64,000 nucleotides of DNA, from assembly GCA_011391085.1 (NCBI GenBank), contig JAABRD010000031.1, forward strand, positions 1 through 64,000, read 5' to 3'. Below the pieces are notes generated by a model. That model saw nothing but the letters and a program-made list of their open reading frames with translations. It made no database searches and was not told where the DNA came from. Numbering within the stretch: position 1 is the stretch's first letter; every line of letters begins with the position of its first letter. The translations under genes and the position numbers were made by a program. Positions 16,176-24,781 of this stretch are shown here, in pieces. Origin of the DNA: Thiotrichaceae bacterium (lineage in GTDB: Bacteria > Pseudomonadota > Gammaproteobacteria > Beggiatoales > Beggiatoaceae).

Positions 16176-16892
16176 ATGTCTAGTTTGTCTCATACTATTT
16201 ATACCCCCGCATTTGAATTAAAAGGCAGTTTGACAACCATAATGGTATTGCGTTTATTGGACAACAACAATGAACAAATTGCCGAACAATTTGCGGAAAA
16301 GGTTGCTAAAGTACCGCACTTTTTTCAAAATGCACCGCTGGTCATTGACCTGTATGCCGTGCGTGACGAAAATATCGATATGCCTTATTTGGTCAACTTC
16401 TTGCGGACCGCGGGTCTTATCCCAGTCGCGGTACGTGGCGGCAGTGAACTGCAACATAATCTGGCTTTGAATATGGGTTTAGGATGGTTGCCTGATAGCA
16501 AATCCAAAGACCATCCACGTCGTCCTATTGGACCCGAATCAACCGCCGTCCCATCAGGTTCTTCACCTGCTAAAATCATCACGCAACCCGTTCGGTCTGG
16601 ACAACAAGTGGTGGCCATGCAAGGTGATTTAGTCGTATTAGCCGCCGTCAGCCACGGTGCCGAAATTTTAGCCCAAGGACATATTCATGTCTATGGTGCC
16701 TTACGTGGCCGGGCGTTGGCAGGTGTCAATGGTGATCGGGACGCACGCATTTTTTGTCAATCTTTGGAAGCAGAACTGGTCTCGATTGCAGGACAATATC
16801 AAATTAACGAAGACTTACCAGAATCATTACGCAATCAGCCAGTTCAAGTATATTTGGAAAGTGAACAATTAAAGATTGAAAGCCTCTATTGA
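16176..16892 (+). CDS. minC: Septum site-determining protein MinC
   Basis: 238 residues; inhibitor of FtsZ ring assembly, acting with MinD at the membrane away from mid-cell. An N-terminal MinC_N domain (about residues 8-105) is followed by a Ser/Pro linker. The C-terminal beta-helix (about 130-235) contains the MinD-interacting RSGQ motif in VRSGQQVVAMQGDL and the G-rich repeats VYGALRGRALAGVNGD. It is first of a minC-minD-minE cluster, divergent from prfB with a 185-base gap. The 107 bases to minD contain palindromes. Confidence 0.93.
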   Translation: MSSLSHTIYTPAFELKGSLTTIMVLRLLDNNNEQIAEQFAEKVAKVPHFFQNAPLVIDLYAVRDENIDMPYLVNFLRTAGLIPVAVRGGSELQHNLALNMGLGWLPDSKSKDHPRRPIGPESTAVPSGSSPAKIITQPVRSGQQVVAMQGDLVVLAAVSHGAEILAQGHIHVYGALRGRALAGVNGDRDARIFCQSLEAELVSIAGQYQINEDLPESLRNQPVQVYLESEQLKIESLY

Positions 16893-16904
16893 GTCCAAAA
16901 CCGA

Positions 16905-16961
16905 AGTCCAAAACAGGTTTTGGACTCCAACTTTAGGAGTCCAAAACCTATTTTGGACTCC
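16905..16961. repeat. two AGTCCAAAAC...GTTTTGGACT palindromes between minC and minD
   Basis: AGTCCAAAACAGGTTTTGGACT (16905-16926) has its arms extended by imperfect pairing. GGAGTCCAAAACC-TA-TTTTGGACTCC follows at 16936-16961. They are followed by a short direct duplication of AACTGAAAAATCACC that leads into the minD start. Confidence 0.8.
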
Positions 16962-16999
16962 TAAAACTGAAAAATCACCCTTTTAACTGAAAAATCACC

Positions 17000-17800
17000 G
17001 TGAGTAAAATTATCGTTGTTACCTCTGGCAAAGGTGGCGTAGGCAAGACCACCACCAGTGCTGCATTTGCTACCGGACTTGCCCTCCGTGGCCACAAAAC
17101 GGCGGTCATTGACTTTGACGTAGGACTCCGTAATCTTGACCTAGTAATGGGTTGTGAACGTCGCGTCGTCTATGACTTTATCAACGTCATCAATGGCGAA
17201 GGTTCTTTAAACCAAGCCCTCATCAAAGATAAACGAGTGGAAACTCTCTACATTCTTCCCGCTTCCCAAACTCGCAACAAAGAGGCCCTCACTCTCAAGG
17301 GCGTGGAAAAGGTCATAAAAGTTTTACAAGATCGATTCGAATATATTGTCTGTGACTCTCCCGCGGGCATTGAACACGGCGCCATCATGGCCATGTATTT
17401 TGCCGACATTGCCATCGTCGTCACCAATCCCGAAGTCTCCTCCGTGCGCGACTCGGACCGCATGATTGGACTACTTTCGAGTAAAACGCGCCGGGCCATA
17501 GAAAATCAACCCCCTATCAAAGAACACCTCCTAATCACCCGCTACTCCCCCAAACGAGTCAATAAAGGAGAAATGCTAAGTGCCCAAGATGTTCAAGAAA
17601 TTTTGGCCATCCCACTGCTAGGTATTATTCCCGAATCCACTTCAGTTTTGCAAGCCTCCAATGCTGGAGTTCCCGTCACCCTGGATAAAGACAGTGACGC
17701 AGGCCTGGCCTACTTGGACGTGGTAGCACGTTTCTTAGGAGAAGAACCCTCACCACCACGCAAGAAAAGTTTTCTGACCACACTTTTTGGGAAAAAATAA
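17000..17800 (+). CDS. minD: Septum site-determining ATPase MinD
   Basis: 266 residues with a GTG start at 17000. The deviant Walker A motif is TSGKGGVGKTTT (residues 8-19) and the switch block VIDFDVGLRNLDLVMG follows. The C-terminal amphipathic membrane-targeting helix is KKSFLTTLFGKK. MinD dimerises with ATP on the inner membrane, recruits MinC and is released by MinE. No good Shine-Dalgarno precedes the GTG; the region is a 15-base duplication next to palindromes. minE follows after three bases. Confidence 0.95.
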   Translation: MSKIIVVTSGKGGVGKTTTSAAFATGLALRGHKTAVIDFDVGLRNLDLVMGCERRVVYDFINVINGEGSLNQALIKDKRVETLYILPASQTRNKEALTLKGVEKVIKVLQDRFEYIVCDSPAGIEHGAIMAMYFADIAIVVTNPEVSSVRDSDRMIGLLSSKTRRAIENQPPIKEHLLITRYSPKRVNKGEMLSAQDVQEILAIPLLGIIPESTSVLQASNAGVPVTLDKDSDAGLAYLDVVARFLGEEPSPPRKKSFLTTLFGKK

Positions 17801-17803
17801 ATT

Positions 17804-18085
17804 ATGAGTCTCCTTAACTATTTTCGCCTCTCGCCACCCCGAAGCAGTGCGGCGGTAGCGAAGGAACGCCTACGCATTATTGTAGAACATGAACGCAACC
17901 TGGGTAGTTCCACCCTTAGCTACTTACCCATGTTACAAAAAGAACTATTGGCAGTGGTGAGAAAATACGTTGTCATTGAGGAAGACAAGATTTCCATCAA
18001 CGTCGAAAAAAGTGGCGACTATGAGGTATTAGAACTCAATATTACCTTGCCAGACGAAGAGATTCGCCCAATCAAAAAAAAGTAG
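17804..18085 (+). CDS. minE: Cell division topological specificity factor MinE
   Basis: 93 residues. The N-terminal membrane-binding segment is MSLLNYFR, the MinD-stimulating stretch is SSAAVAKERLRIIVEHER (about 14-31), and the C-terminal dimerisation domain follows. It drives MinCD oscillation. It lies three bases after minD, so they are surely co-transcribed. Its TAG stop overlaps the first base pairs of a downstream AGTCCAAAAC palindrome. Confidence 0.95.
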   Translation: MSLLNYFRLSPPRSSAAVAKERLRIIVEHERNLGSSTLSYLPMLQKELLAVVRKYVVIEEDKISINVEKSGDYEVLELNITLPDEEIRPIKKK

Positions 18086-18144
18086 TCCAAAACCTGTTTT
18101 GGATTCCACTCACCATACGGAGTCCAAAACACGTTTTGGACTCC
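18084..18144. repeat. two AGTCCAAAAC palindromes after minE
   Basis: 18084-18105 (AGTCCAAAACCTGTTTTGGATT) and 18119-18144 (GGAGTCCAAAACACGTTTTGGACTCC). They fill the gap to the secretin gene and form possible terminator or mRNA-stabilising hairpins for the min cluster. Confidence 0.8.
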
Positions 18145-18156
18145 AAGTTCACATTT

Positions 18157-19800
18157 ATGATTTGTTTGGTTAAGTTATATAAACGCGAATTTACCTATCT
18201 GTTAGGACTCTGGTTGCTAACCGCCTGTGCGCCCCAACCACCGTTGCCATCGCCTGGACATCTTAACCAGATTTCGGCCACTTTACCACCAAAGGAGGAC
18301 ATTCCACCGACCATTCAACAAGTACCCTTTCTGCCCCCACCTTCTCTTTCTGCACCGCAGGAAGTGTATACCGTGGTAGTCAATGAAATCCCAGTGGACA
18401 AACTCTTATTCACCGTGGCCCGCGATGCCAAATTGGATGTCGACATTCAACCTGGCATCACAGGCACCGTGACCCTCAATGCGATCAATCAAACCTTACC
18501 ACAGTTACTTGATCGAATCGCCAAACAAGTTAATTTGCGTTATGAAATCAATGATAAACTCTTGACCGTAGGACCTGACTTACCTTATCTTAAAACGTAT
18601 AAAATTGGTTATGTGAATATCAGCCGCGATAGTCAAACCGAAATGGCAGTCTCTACCCAAATTATCGGTGACACCAAATACACGGTAGCCGGTGGCGGTG
18701 GTGGCGGTGGTGGCGGGAGTGGTGGCACCGGCGAAAACAATTCACAAATCGGCGTTAAAAATTCTTCTAACCATCGCTTCTGGCAAACCCTGGGTAAAAA
18801 TATTAATGCTATCTTGGGACATGACAGCCCCGCCGGGGGAGGTGGAGACACCGCAAACGAGAGTAATGTGATCTCAACCCCCGACGTTATTTTTAACCCC
18901 GAAAGTGGAATCATTAACATTCGCGCCACTCATAAGCAACATAAAGAAATTCAACATTTTCTTGACCAGGTGTTGACCAGTGCCCAACGCCAAGTCTTGA
19001 TTGAAGCCACGATTGTAGAAGTCAACTTGAACGATCGTTATCAAGCAGGTATTGACTGGCAACGGATCGCCGGCGACTTTAGTTACGTGCAAACCATGAT
19101 GGGAGGCAATCTAGGCAAACCGCCTTTTTACTCGTTTGAATATAAAAATCCAAACAGCCCCTTTGGAAATATTTCCGCCACCCTACGCTTGCTAGAACAA
19201 TTTGGAAATGTTAAAGTCTTATCGAGTCCCAGAATCATGGCCTTAAACAACCAAACTGCAATTCTTAAAGTCGTCGACAACCGCGTCTATTTTAGTGTGG
19301 CCGCCATCCCCACGACTCTAACCAACTTACGTGGCGATTTAGTAACTTCTTTTTCGTATGCAACCACCCCCAACGTCTTACCAGTGGGATTGATAATGAA
19401 TGTCACTCCCCAAATCAGCGAAGAGGAAATTGTCATCTTGAATGTGAGACCCACCATCTCTCGCATCATTGGCTTTCAACAAGACCCCAACCCTGATTTA
19501 GCGCGGGCGGGCGTCATCAGTCAAGTGCCAGAAGTACAGGTCCGCGAAATGGAATCGATTCTGAAAATTAACAACGGAGACATTGCCATCATTGGCGGAC
19601 TCATGCAAGACACCGCAGAACAAAATAAAATCAGTGTCCCGGTCTTATCAGAACTGCCCTTAGTAGGAGATTTATTCAGCTACCGTGACGACAGTTACAA
19701 GAAAACCGAATTGGTCATTTTTTTACGCCCTGTGGTCATCAAAGAAGCGAGTGTGACGGATGATTTGAAAGAATATAAGAAGTATTTACCTAGTGAATAG
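18157..19800 (+). CDS. mshL: MSHA-type pilus secretin lipoprotein (MshL-like)
   Basis: 547 residues from the ATG at 18157; an upstream TTG lies inside a palindrome. The N terminus is a lipoprotein signal (LLGLWLLTAC, lipobox LTAC), then a Pro-rich linker and an N1/secretin-and-TonB short domain (about residues 75-150, NEIPVDKLLFTVARDAKLDV). A Gly-rich insertion (about nine Gly in a row) follows near 180-195. The secretin core runs from about 250 to 535, ending in LPLVGDLFSYRDDSYKKTELVIFLRP, the conserved secretin block. It should form the outer-membrane ring for a type IV pilus. No other msh genes sit beside it; a GspF-type gene is at the right edge. Confidence 0.82.
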   Translation: MICLVKLYKREFTYLLGLWLLTACAPQPPLPSPGHLNQISATLPPKEDIPPTIQQVPFLPPPSLSAPQEVYTVVVNEIPVDKLLFTVARDAKLDVDIQPGITGTVTLNAINQTLPQLLDRIAKQVNLRYEINDKLLTVGPDLPYLKTYKIGYVNISRDSQTEMAVSTQIIGDTKYTVAGGGGGGGGGSGGTGENNSQIGVKNSSNHRFWQTLGKNINAILGHDSPAGGGGDTANESNVISTPDVIFNPESGIINIRATHKQHKEIQHFLDQVLTSAQRQVLIEATIVEVNLNDRYQAGIDWQRIAGDFSYVQTMMGGNLGKPPFYSFEYKNPNSPFGNISATLRLLEQFGNVKVLSSPRIMALNNQTAILKVVDNRVYFSVAAIPTTLTNLRGDLVTSFSYATTPNVLPVGLIMNVTPQISEEEIVILNVRPTISRIIGFQQDPNPDLARAGVISQVPEVQVREMESILKINNGDIAIIGGLMQDTAEQNKISVPVLSELPLVGDLFSYRDDSYKKTELVIFLRPVVIKEASVTDDLKEYKKYLPSE

Positions 19801-19852
19801 CGGAAAGTAGAGAATGGAGAGTGGAAAGTGGAGGAAGAATATATCGGTACCG

Positions 19853-19914
19853 GACTAGAGGCTTTAGCCGGTGGGGGGTGGTACGTCACCGGCTAAAGCC
19901 TCCAGTCCGGCTTT
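19853..19914. repeat. inverted pair of CCGGCTAAAGCC-family repeats
   Basis: CCGGACTAGAGGCTTTAGCCGG and its inverse CACCGGCTAAAGCCTCCAGTCCGG form a hairpin, with AGTGGAAAGTGG / CCACTATAA text outside it, after the secretin gene. Confidence 0.75.
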
Positions 19915-19942
19915 TGTTTATCCGCTATCCACTATAATAATT

Positions 19943-20170
19943 ATGTCCGGATTTGAACTGTTCCTCTGGATTATTTTTACCCTATTATTTTCCCTAATTC
20001 CACTTAAGCCTCTGTTTAGACTATTTTTGGAACCATTCTGGATAAAGGACACCACCCCTTTTTTATACGAAGCCGGTGAACATGAACACTATTCACAACT
20101 CTATCGCCCCGGTGACCGAAAATACAAACATATTATTGAGTTATGTAAAAAGGCTAAACCTATCAACTAA
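19943..20170 (+). CDS. Small membrane protein, 75 residues
   Basis: Starts at the ATG at 19943 (MSGFELFLWIIFTLLFSLIP); a longer frame reaching 19871 is repeat translation. One or two N-terminal hydrophobic helices (residues 4-22 and perhaps 25-33) are followed by a soluble tail (EAGEHEHYSQLYRPGDRKYKHI). Family not recognised; no Shine-Dalgarno is obvious. Confidence 0.45.
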   Translation: MSGFELFLWIIFTLLFSLIPLKPLFRLFLEPFWIKDTTPFLYEAGEHEHYSQLYRPGDRKYKHIIELCKKAKPIN

Positions 20171-20179
20171 GTTTCATCG

Positions 20180-20275
20180 GTAGTGATGCAATCTGGGTGA
20201 TATGTTTCCCCACACCCCCGGCCCCTCTCCCAGGGGGAGAGGGCAACATGAATATCACCCAGATTGCATCATTAC
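20180..20275. repeat. GTAGTGATGCAATCTGGGTGATAT palindromic element, copy 1
   Basis: The outer arms GTGATGCAATCTGGGTGATAT and ATATCACCCAGATTGCATCA enclose a CCCCCGGCCCCTCTCCC-AGGG-GGAGAGGGC inner hairpin. The same architecture recurs at 22428-22588, and the inner part alone at 41571-41667. Confidence 0.85.
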
Positions 20276-20365
20276 CCAACTAAGTTTCATCTTTACCCAA
20301 CGTGCCCTCTTTCTCACCATCGAGAAGACGGCACCAACGTGCGACTCAAAAGGAGATTCCTCATT

Positions 20366-22363
20366 ATGTTACCTATCCAAAAAGTAGTCCTCTTCAAACA
20401 TGGCGTCGGTCATTTTGAACGCGAAGGACAAATCAGCGGCGACACGTCTATAGATTTATATTTTCGCACCGCTGAAATGAACGATGTACTAAAATCTCTA
20501 ACGGTGCTAGACCTAGACGGCGGCTTAATTACCAGCATCAGTTACGAATCCACCTTGTCGGTTGAAGAACAATTGAAAGACATTGCCATTGAACTCCCCG
20601 AAAAGGAAGCTTTGACAGGCTTATTAGCCCAGTTACAAGGGGCGCATATTGCCGTTGACATCGGTTCAAACATCGTGACGGGAACCGTGACAGGCATCCA
20701 AACGGTGAAACATCAAGTCAGCAAGACTATTCTCGAAAACACCTATGTGTCATTGTTAGTCAATGAAGATTCCCTGCAAATTTTTGATTTGATGGAAATC
20801 AAGCAAATTACCTTGCTAGACGAGAACATGAAAAAGGACTTACAACACCTTCTAGGTGTGTTGATTGCCACCAAGAAAAAGGATTTGAAAAAACTGACCG
20901 TGTTTCTCAAAGGCAAAGGCGAACGCACTCTCAACATCAGCTACGTTGTAGAGGCCCCCGTCTGGAAAACCTCCTACCGCCTCCTCCTGAATGAAGACAC
21001 TTCCCTCATGCAAGGGTGGGCACTGGTGGACAACACCCAAGATGAAGATTGGGAAAATGTCTCCCTCTCTCTCGTCGCCGGCTTGCCAGTGTCGTTTATC
21101 CACGATTTGTATTCCCCCCGTCATCAACCCCGCCCCGTGGTACAAATCACCGAAAAAACCGCCTATGCACCACCTCAATCAGAACCTGCGCTAGAAACTT
21201 ACCTCGCTGACGATAACTTGTCTTTAGACCTAGAGGAAGAAAGTGAACCCATGATGGGCGCAACACCTCCCCCCCTGGTCAATTTTTTTGGCTTGTCAAG
21301 TACCCCAGTAGAAGAACGGATCCGCAAACTGACCCTAAAAAAGGCTGCCTTAGAACATTCTGTGCCTGTGCAAACGCGCACTGTCGAAGTGGGTGACCTG
21401 TTCCAATATGAGATTCAAAATCCCGTCACCGTGCGTCGTCAACAATCCGCATTAGTGCCGATTTTACAAGCCAGTTTTACCGCGAAACGAGTCGCCGTAT
21501 ATAACCCCGAAGTGCGCCTTCACAATCCGATGTCGGCGGTATTATTCAAGAATACCACAGGACTCACCTTGGAGGGAGGCCCCATCACTCTCTTTGAAAA
21601 CGATGCCTATGTGGGAGAGGCCATGTTAAACACCCTCAAGCCGCTAGAAGAACAATTGGTGTCTTTTTCGGTAGAACTGGGTTGTGTCATCAGCATTGAC
21701 CCTCGCAGTGACAGACAAGATGTTCATCAAGTTCAGATTAAACAAGGCAATCTGTACTTGTATCACTATGAACTGGCCTTTAAGACCTATGTCATCGTCA
21801 ATAAAAATGACCGTGATTTGGATTTATTCATGGAACACCGGTTTAGACCTGGATGGGAATTGACGGACACCGCCGAACCAGTCGAACGTACCGAACATTT
21901 TTATCGCTTCCGACTCACGGTACCAGCCAAGAAAACCACGCCCTTCACCGTCACCGAAAGCATTGAACGAAAGTCCTCCTGGCTACTTCGCAACACGTCA
22001 CGAGACACGTTGAAACTGTGGATGGACAAAAAGTACATTGACAAGAAAACTCAACGTGCCTTAGAAAGCGTGGTCACCTTGACCGAACAACTGGTTCAAC
22101 TTCAGCGAGATATAGAATCCCGTGAACGAGACATCAAAGCGATTTTCCAAAACCAAGAACGACTCCGCCAAAATTTGAAAGCATTGGGGAACACCGCAGA
22201 TGAAAAAAGTTTGCGTGAACGCTACCTCAATAGCCTGGCCAAAGAAGAAGATAAGCTGACAGAATATCAAGAAGACATCCTGTCGCTGACCGACCAGAAA
22301 AAGACTTGCGAAAAAAATTTGCAAAGTCAGATGAATGGGATTGAGTGGAACGTAAAACTGTAA
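20366..22363 (+). CDS. DUF4139 (MuiA-like) family protein
   Basis: 665 residues from the ATG at 20366, with AGGAG ten bases upstream. A DUF4139-type region is marked by YVVEAPVWKTSYRLLL and GWALVDNTQDEDWENVSLSL (about residues 195-235), the conserved core of the family. A Pro-rich break (about 270-330) follows, then a second beta-rich part. The last 90 residues form a heptad-like coiled coil (VVTLTEQLVQLQRDIESRER). No signal peptide is visible. MuiA relatives are named for mucoidy inhibition but the biochemistry is unknown. The first residues (IQKVVLFKHGVGHFEREGQI) resemble the DUF4140 N-terminal module. Confidence 0.65.
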   Translation: MLPIQKVVLFKHGVGHFEREGQISGDTSIDLYFRTAEMNDVLKSLTVLDLDGGLITSISYESTLSVEEQLKDIAIELPEKEALTGLLAQLQGAHIAVDIGSNIVTGTVTGIQTVKHQVSKTILENTYVSLLVNEDSLQIFDLMEIKQITLLDENMKKDLQHLLGVLIATKKKDLKKLTVFLKGKGERTLNISYVVEAPVWKTSYRLLLNEDTSLMQGWALVDNTQDEDWENVSLSLVAGLPVSFIHDLYSPRHQPRPVVQITEKTAYAPPQSEPALETYLADDNLSLDLEEESEPMMGATPPPLVNFFGLSSTPVEERIRKLTLKKAALEHSVPVQTRTVEVGDLFQYEIQNPVTVRRQQSALVPILQASFTAKRVAVYNPEVRLHNPMSAVLFKNTTGLTLEGGPITLFENDAYVGEAMLNTLKPLEEQLVSFSVELGCVISIDPRSDRQDVHQVQIKQGNLYLYHYELAFKTYVIVNKNDRDLDLFMEHRFRPGWELTDTAEPVERTEHFYRFRLTVPAKKTTPFTVTESIERKSSWLLRNTSRDTLKLWMDKKYIDKKTQRALESVVTLTEQLVQLQRDIESRERDIKAIFQNQERLRQNLKALGNTADEKSLRERYLNSLAKEEDKLTEYQEDILSLTDQKKTCEKNLQSQMNGIEWNVKL

Positions 22364-22370
22364 TGCTTCA

Positions 22371-22427
22371 AGAGTCCAACACGCAACTTTGTTCGTGCCA
22401 TGGCAAAGCTACGCCTTGGATTCCTGG
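22371..22427. repeat. AGAGTCC...GGATTCCT hairpin repeat
   Basis: An imperfect member of the GGAGTCCAAAGC family. The internal text GTTCGTGCCATGGCAAAGCTACG lies in a long inverted arrangement, and the repeat is directly followed by the next element. Confidence 0.6.
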
Positions 22428-22588
22428 GTAGTGATGCAATGTGGGTGATATGTTTACCCTCACCCCCGGCCCCTCTCCCAGAGGGAGAGGGGAGAAAACC
22501 GTTGGTTCCGCCACACTCCCCTCTCCCTCTGGGAGAGGGGCCGGGGGTGAGGGCAACTCCATGAATATCACCCAGATTGCATCACTAC
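22428..22588. repeat. GTAGTGATGCAATGTGGGTGATAT palindromic element, copy 2
   Basis: A 161-bp nested palindrome. The outer arms are GTAGTGATGCAATGTGGGTG and its inverse ending ATTGCATCACTAC. Inside is CCCTCACCCCCGGCCCCTCT...GAGGGGCCGGGGGTGAGGG. It ends 32 bases before the DUF2784 start codon. Confidence 0.85.
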
Positions 22589-22620
22589 CGATTCCTGGAC
22601 CCGATCAGCAAGAGAAGAAC

Positions 22621-23010
22621 ATGATGACTTATTCCTTTTTTGCCGACCTCACCGTCCTCCTTCACGCCCTCTTTGTTCTCTTCGTAGTGCTAGGACAACT
22701 TCTCATCCTTTTGGGTTGGTGGAGAAATTGGCAATGGACTAAAAATCGATGGTTTAGATACTCACATCTGGTTGCCATTGGCTACGTTGTATTTGAAGCC
22801 TGGATGGGAATCACTTGCCCGTTAACCTTATTAGAAAATTACTTGCGAACGAGGGCGGGCGAGGTGATGTATGGCACCAGCTTTATTGGCTATTGGCTAC
22901 ATTATTTCCTATTTTATTCGGCACCAGAATGGGTGTTTACTCTCACTTATTCCGGATTTGGACTGTTAGTGTTGTTAAGTGTTTGGAAATATCCACCATC
23001 GTCCGGCTGA
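22621..23010 (+). CDS. DUF2784 membrane protein
   Basis: 129 residues from the first ATG of MMTYSFFADL; a longer frame to 22441 is translated repeat. Four hydrophobic segments are visible (about residues 10-30, 48-62, 90-100 and 105-122), with the DUF2784 signatures LLHALFVLFVVLG and GITCPLTLLENYLRTRAG. It is an inner-membrane protein of unknown function. The stop codon (TGA at 23008-23010) and last two codons lie within a CCGGCTGAAGCCTCTAGTCC repeat, giving the tail SSG. Confidence 0.75.
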   Translation: MMTYSFFADLTVLLHALFVLFVVLGQLLILLGWWRNWQWTKNRWFRYSHLVAIGYVVFEAWMGITCPLTLLENYLRTRAGEVMYGTSFIGYWLHYFLFYSAPEWVFTLTYSGFGLLVLLSVWKYPPSSG

Positions 23011-23025
23011 AGCCTCTAGTCCACC
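23002..23025. repeat. CCGGCTGAAGCC repeat forming the DUF2784 gene end
   Basis: TCCGGCTGAAGCCTCTAGTC, then CACC. The frame TCC-GGC-TGA is the terminal reading of the upstream gene. Confidence 0.8.
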
Positions 23026-23069
23026 TATCGATTCGGGTGACCTTTTTCCTTAACTTAATGGCATTGACG

Positions 23070-24248
23070 CTATAACTGATTGTAAAGTTTGGTCACCTCC
23101 AACGAGACTTGTTTAATATCAAACAGTTGCATAAATCTACGGAACCCTGCTTGACCTAATTGAATGCAGTATGATGGAGCATCAGCCATCTGCTGCACCG
23201 CCTGGATCATGGCCGGGACATTCGCAGGAGGCACTAATAACCCCGTTTGTTTATCTTGCACCACCCAAGTTACACCAGAACCTGGAATCGCTGTTGCAAG
23301 GATAGGTTTCGCATAACGCATGGCTTCTAACAGAACCAGGCCAAAGGCTTCCGTTCTTTCCACCGAAGGGAGACAGAAGCAGTCACAAGTTGAAAATAGG
23401 GCCGTCAGTTGTTCATCATGACAGTAACCAAGTAGTTTCACTCTATTTTTGAGATTCAAAGCGGTGATAAGACTTTCCAACTGTGAACGCAGTTCACCTT
23501 GACCGATCATCAATAATTGGGCATCTTCTATTTGCGCAAAGGCGTTCAGGAGAGTTTCATGGCCCTTATAATAAGTTAAACGACCGACACAAAGAAATTT
23601 AGTTCGAGATGGATTCCATTGTTGCATTGCCCACTGTGTGGTTTGGTAAGGGGCTTGTTCTGGCAACCGGTCGAAAGACAGTCCCAGCGGGATAACATGA
23701 CATTTTTCTCGCCACGGTTGCAAAGCTAAACTAGAGGCTAAATAGGGTGCAGAAGTGGCTATGATAGCTTGGGCGTGGGCTAACATATTTTGTTCAAATG
23801 GACGATAAGCATGATAGGCCATTGACAATGACGAATTGACTTCCGAAATGACATCCGCGTGCCAATGAATCACCCAAGGAAGACGTCGTGCGTGAGGCGA
23901 TAACAACGCCCAAAAAGCTGACGTGTTGGGCAAGTGGAGATGTAAAATATCTGGTTGAAAATCTTGTAACACTCGTCGCAACCAGAAGGGAAAATGAGGA
24001 CTGACAGGGGCATAGAGGAGGCGACCATAAGAAGGAACGCGGTAAATGGGTACTGAATGAGACTGTGATGATAACGTCTCTGGTTGCACAGATGCCCCCA
24101 ATCGTGACCACTGTGATTGATGGTCATGAACCAAAGCGGCCACGGTTTGACCTTGTTGAATTTGGGCTACCAGAAGGTCCGCCAGAAAGTTCTCCATGCC
24201 ACCTGCAAAGGGTGGAAAGTATTTACCAAGGTGAAGAATACGAGGCAT
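23070..24248 (-). CDS. GT4-family glycosyltransferase
   Basis: 392 residues, GT-B fold. The N-terminal acceptor domain starts with ILHLGKYFPPFAGGMENF (glycine-rich loop). The C-terminal domain has FLCVGRLTYYKGHETLLNAF (about residues 223-242) and the nucleotide-sugar binding ERTEAFGLVLLEAMRYAKP (about 302-320, the E-x7-E motif). It probably acts in cell-surface polysaccharide or glycolipid synthesis at the cytoplasmic face. It precedes no obvious operon partner; the nearby HAD-UbiA and NudC-like genes are on the same strand but separated by repeats. Confidence 0.85.
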   Translation of the reverse strand: MPRILHLGKYFPPFAGGMENFLADLLVAQIQQGQTVAALVHDHQSQWSRLGASVQPETLSSQSHSVPIYRVPSYGRLLYAPVSPHFPFWLRRVLQDFQPDILHLHLPNTSAFWALLSPHARRLPWVIHWHADVISEVNSSLSMAYHAYRPFEQNMLAHAQAIIATSAPYLASSLALQPWREKCHVIPLGLSFDRLPEQAPYQTTQWAMQQWNPSRTKFLCVGRLTYYKGHETLLNAFAQIEDAQLLMIGQGELRSQLESLITALNLKNRVKLLGYCHDEQLTALFSTCDCFCLPSVERTEAFGLVLLEAMRYAKPILATAIPGSGVTWVVQDKQTGLLVPPANVPAMIQAVQQMADAPSYCIQLGQAGFRRFMQLFDIKQVSLEVTKLYNQL

Positions 24249-24281
24249 ATTGTTTCGTGAATTGATTAATGAATAATGTTG

Positions 24282-24334
24282 TTGGACTGGAGGCGAAAGC
24301 CGGTAGACCGGACTAGAGGCTTCAGCCGGTGGTA
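24282..24334. repeat. CCGG..AAGCCTC-family repeats forming the nudC-like gene end
   Basis: GGACTGGAGGCGAAAGCCGG and GGACTAGAGGCTTCAGCCGG in tandem. The second one contains the TGA stop of the minus-strand NudC-like gene (ACC-GGC-TGA). Confidence 0.8.
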
Positions 24335-24750
24335 ATAAACGCCTCTATCATTTGCCGTGCAATACTGTTAACCGATGGCAACGGTGGTAAATTATCTACT
24401 GTATACCACCCCGCATCTTCCAATTCAGCTTCAGCATAGTTAATCTTCAATTCTCCTCCCGCATATTCCGCAGTAAAGGCTATCATTAGCTGACTTGGAA
24501 ACGGCCACGGCTGGCTTCCAAAATAACGAATATTGTTAATTTCCAATCCCACCTCTTCCCGAATTTCACGTCGCACGGCTTCTTCTAAAGTCTCACCCAC
24601 TTCCACAAACCCTGCTTGTACCGCATATCTGCTGGGAGGATGATGGTAGGCACGGGACAACAACAGTTCATGACCACGAGTGATTAACATAATCACCGCC
24701 GGCGCCAGACGTGGATAATGAGTCAAACCACAAGTTGGACATTGTTTCAT
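24322..24750 (-). CDS. nudC: Compact NADH pyrophosphatase-like Nudix hydrolase (NudC-type)
   Basis: 142 residues, the C-terminal part of a NudC enzyme. A two-cysteine remnant of the zinc site (CPTCG, residues 4-8) and HYPRLAPAVIMLI lead into a perfect Nudix box GFVEVGETLEEAVRREIREE VG (about residues 47-68). The NudC hallmark SQPWPFPSQLMIAF follows (about 82-95). Typical NudC is about 260 residues, so the N-terminal domain is missing while the catalytic part is intact. NudC hydrolyses NADH and removes NAD caps from RNA. Start ATG at 24750 with AGGA nine bases upstream; it lies 31 bases behind the HAD-UbiA gene. The final codons (TTG, stop) come from a CCGGCTGAAGCC repeat. Confidence 0.8.
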   Translation of the reverse strand: MKQCPTCGLTHYPRLAPAVIMLITRGHELLLSRAYHHPPSRYAVQAGFVEVGETLEEAVRREIREEVGLEINNIRYFGSQPWPFPSQLMIAFTAEYAGGELKINYAEAELEDAGWYTVDNLPPLPSVNSIARQMIEAFITTG

Positions 24751-24781
24751 AACTTATTTTCCTGTAAAGAGGGTAAATGAA

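Noticed and set aside
20264-20365. 34-codon extension of the DUF4139 gene
   Set aside because: It lies in the end of the GATGCAATCTGGGTGAT element; the ATG at 20366 has an AGGAG site.
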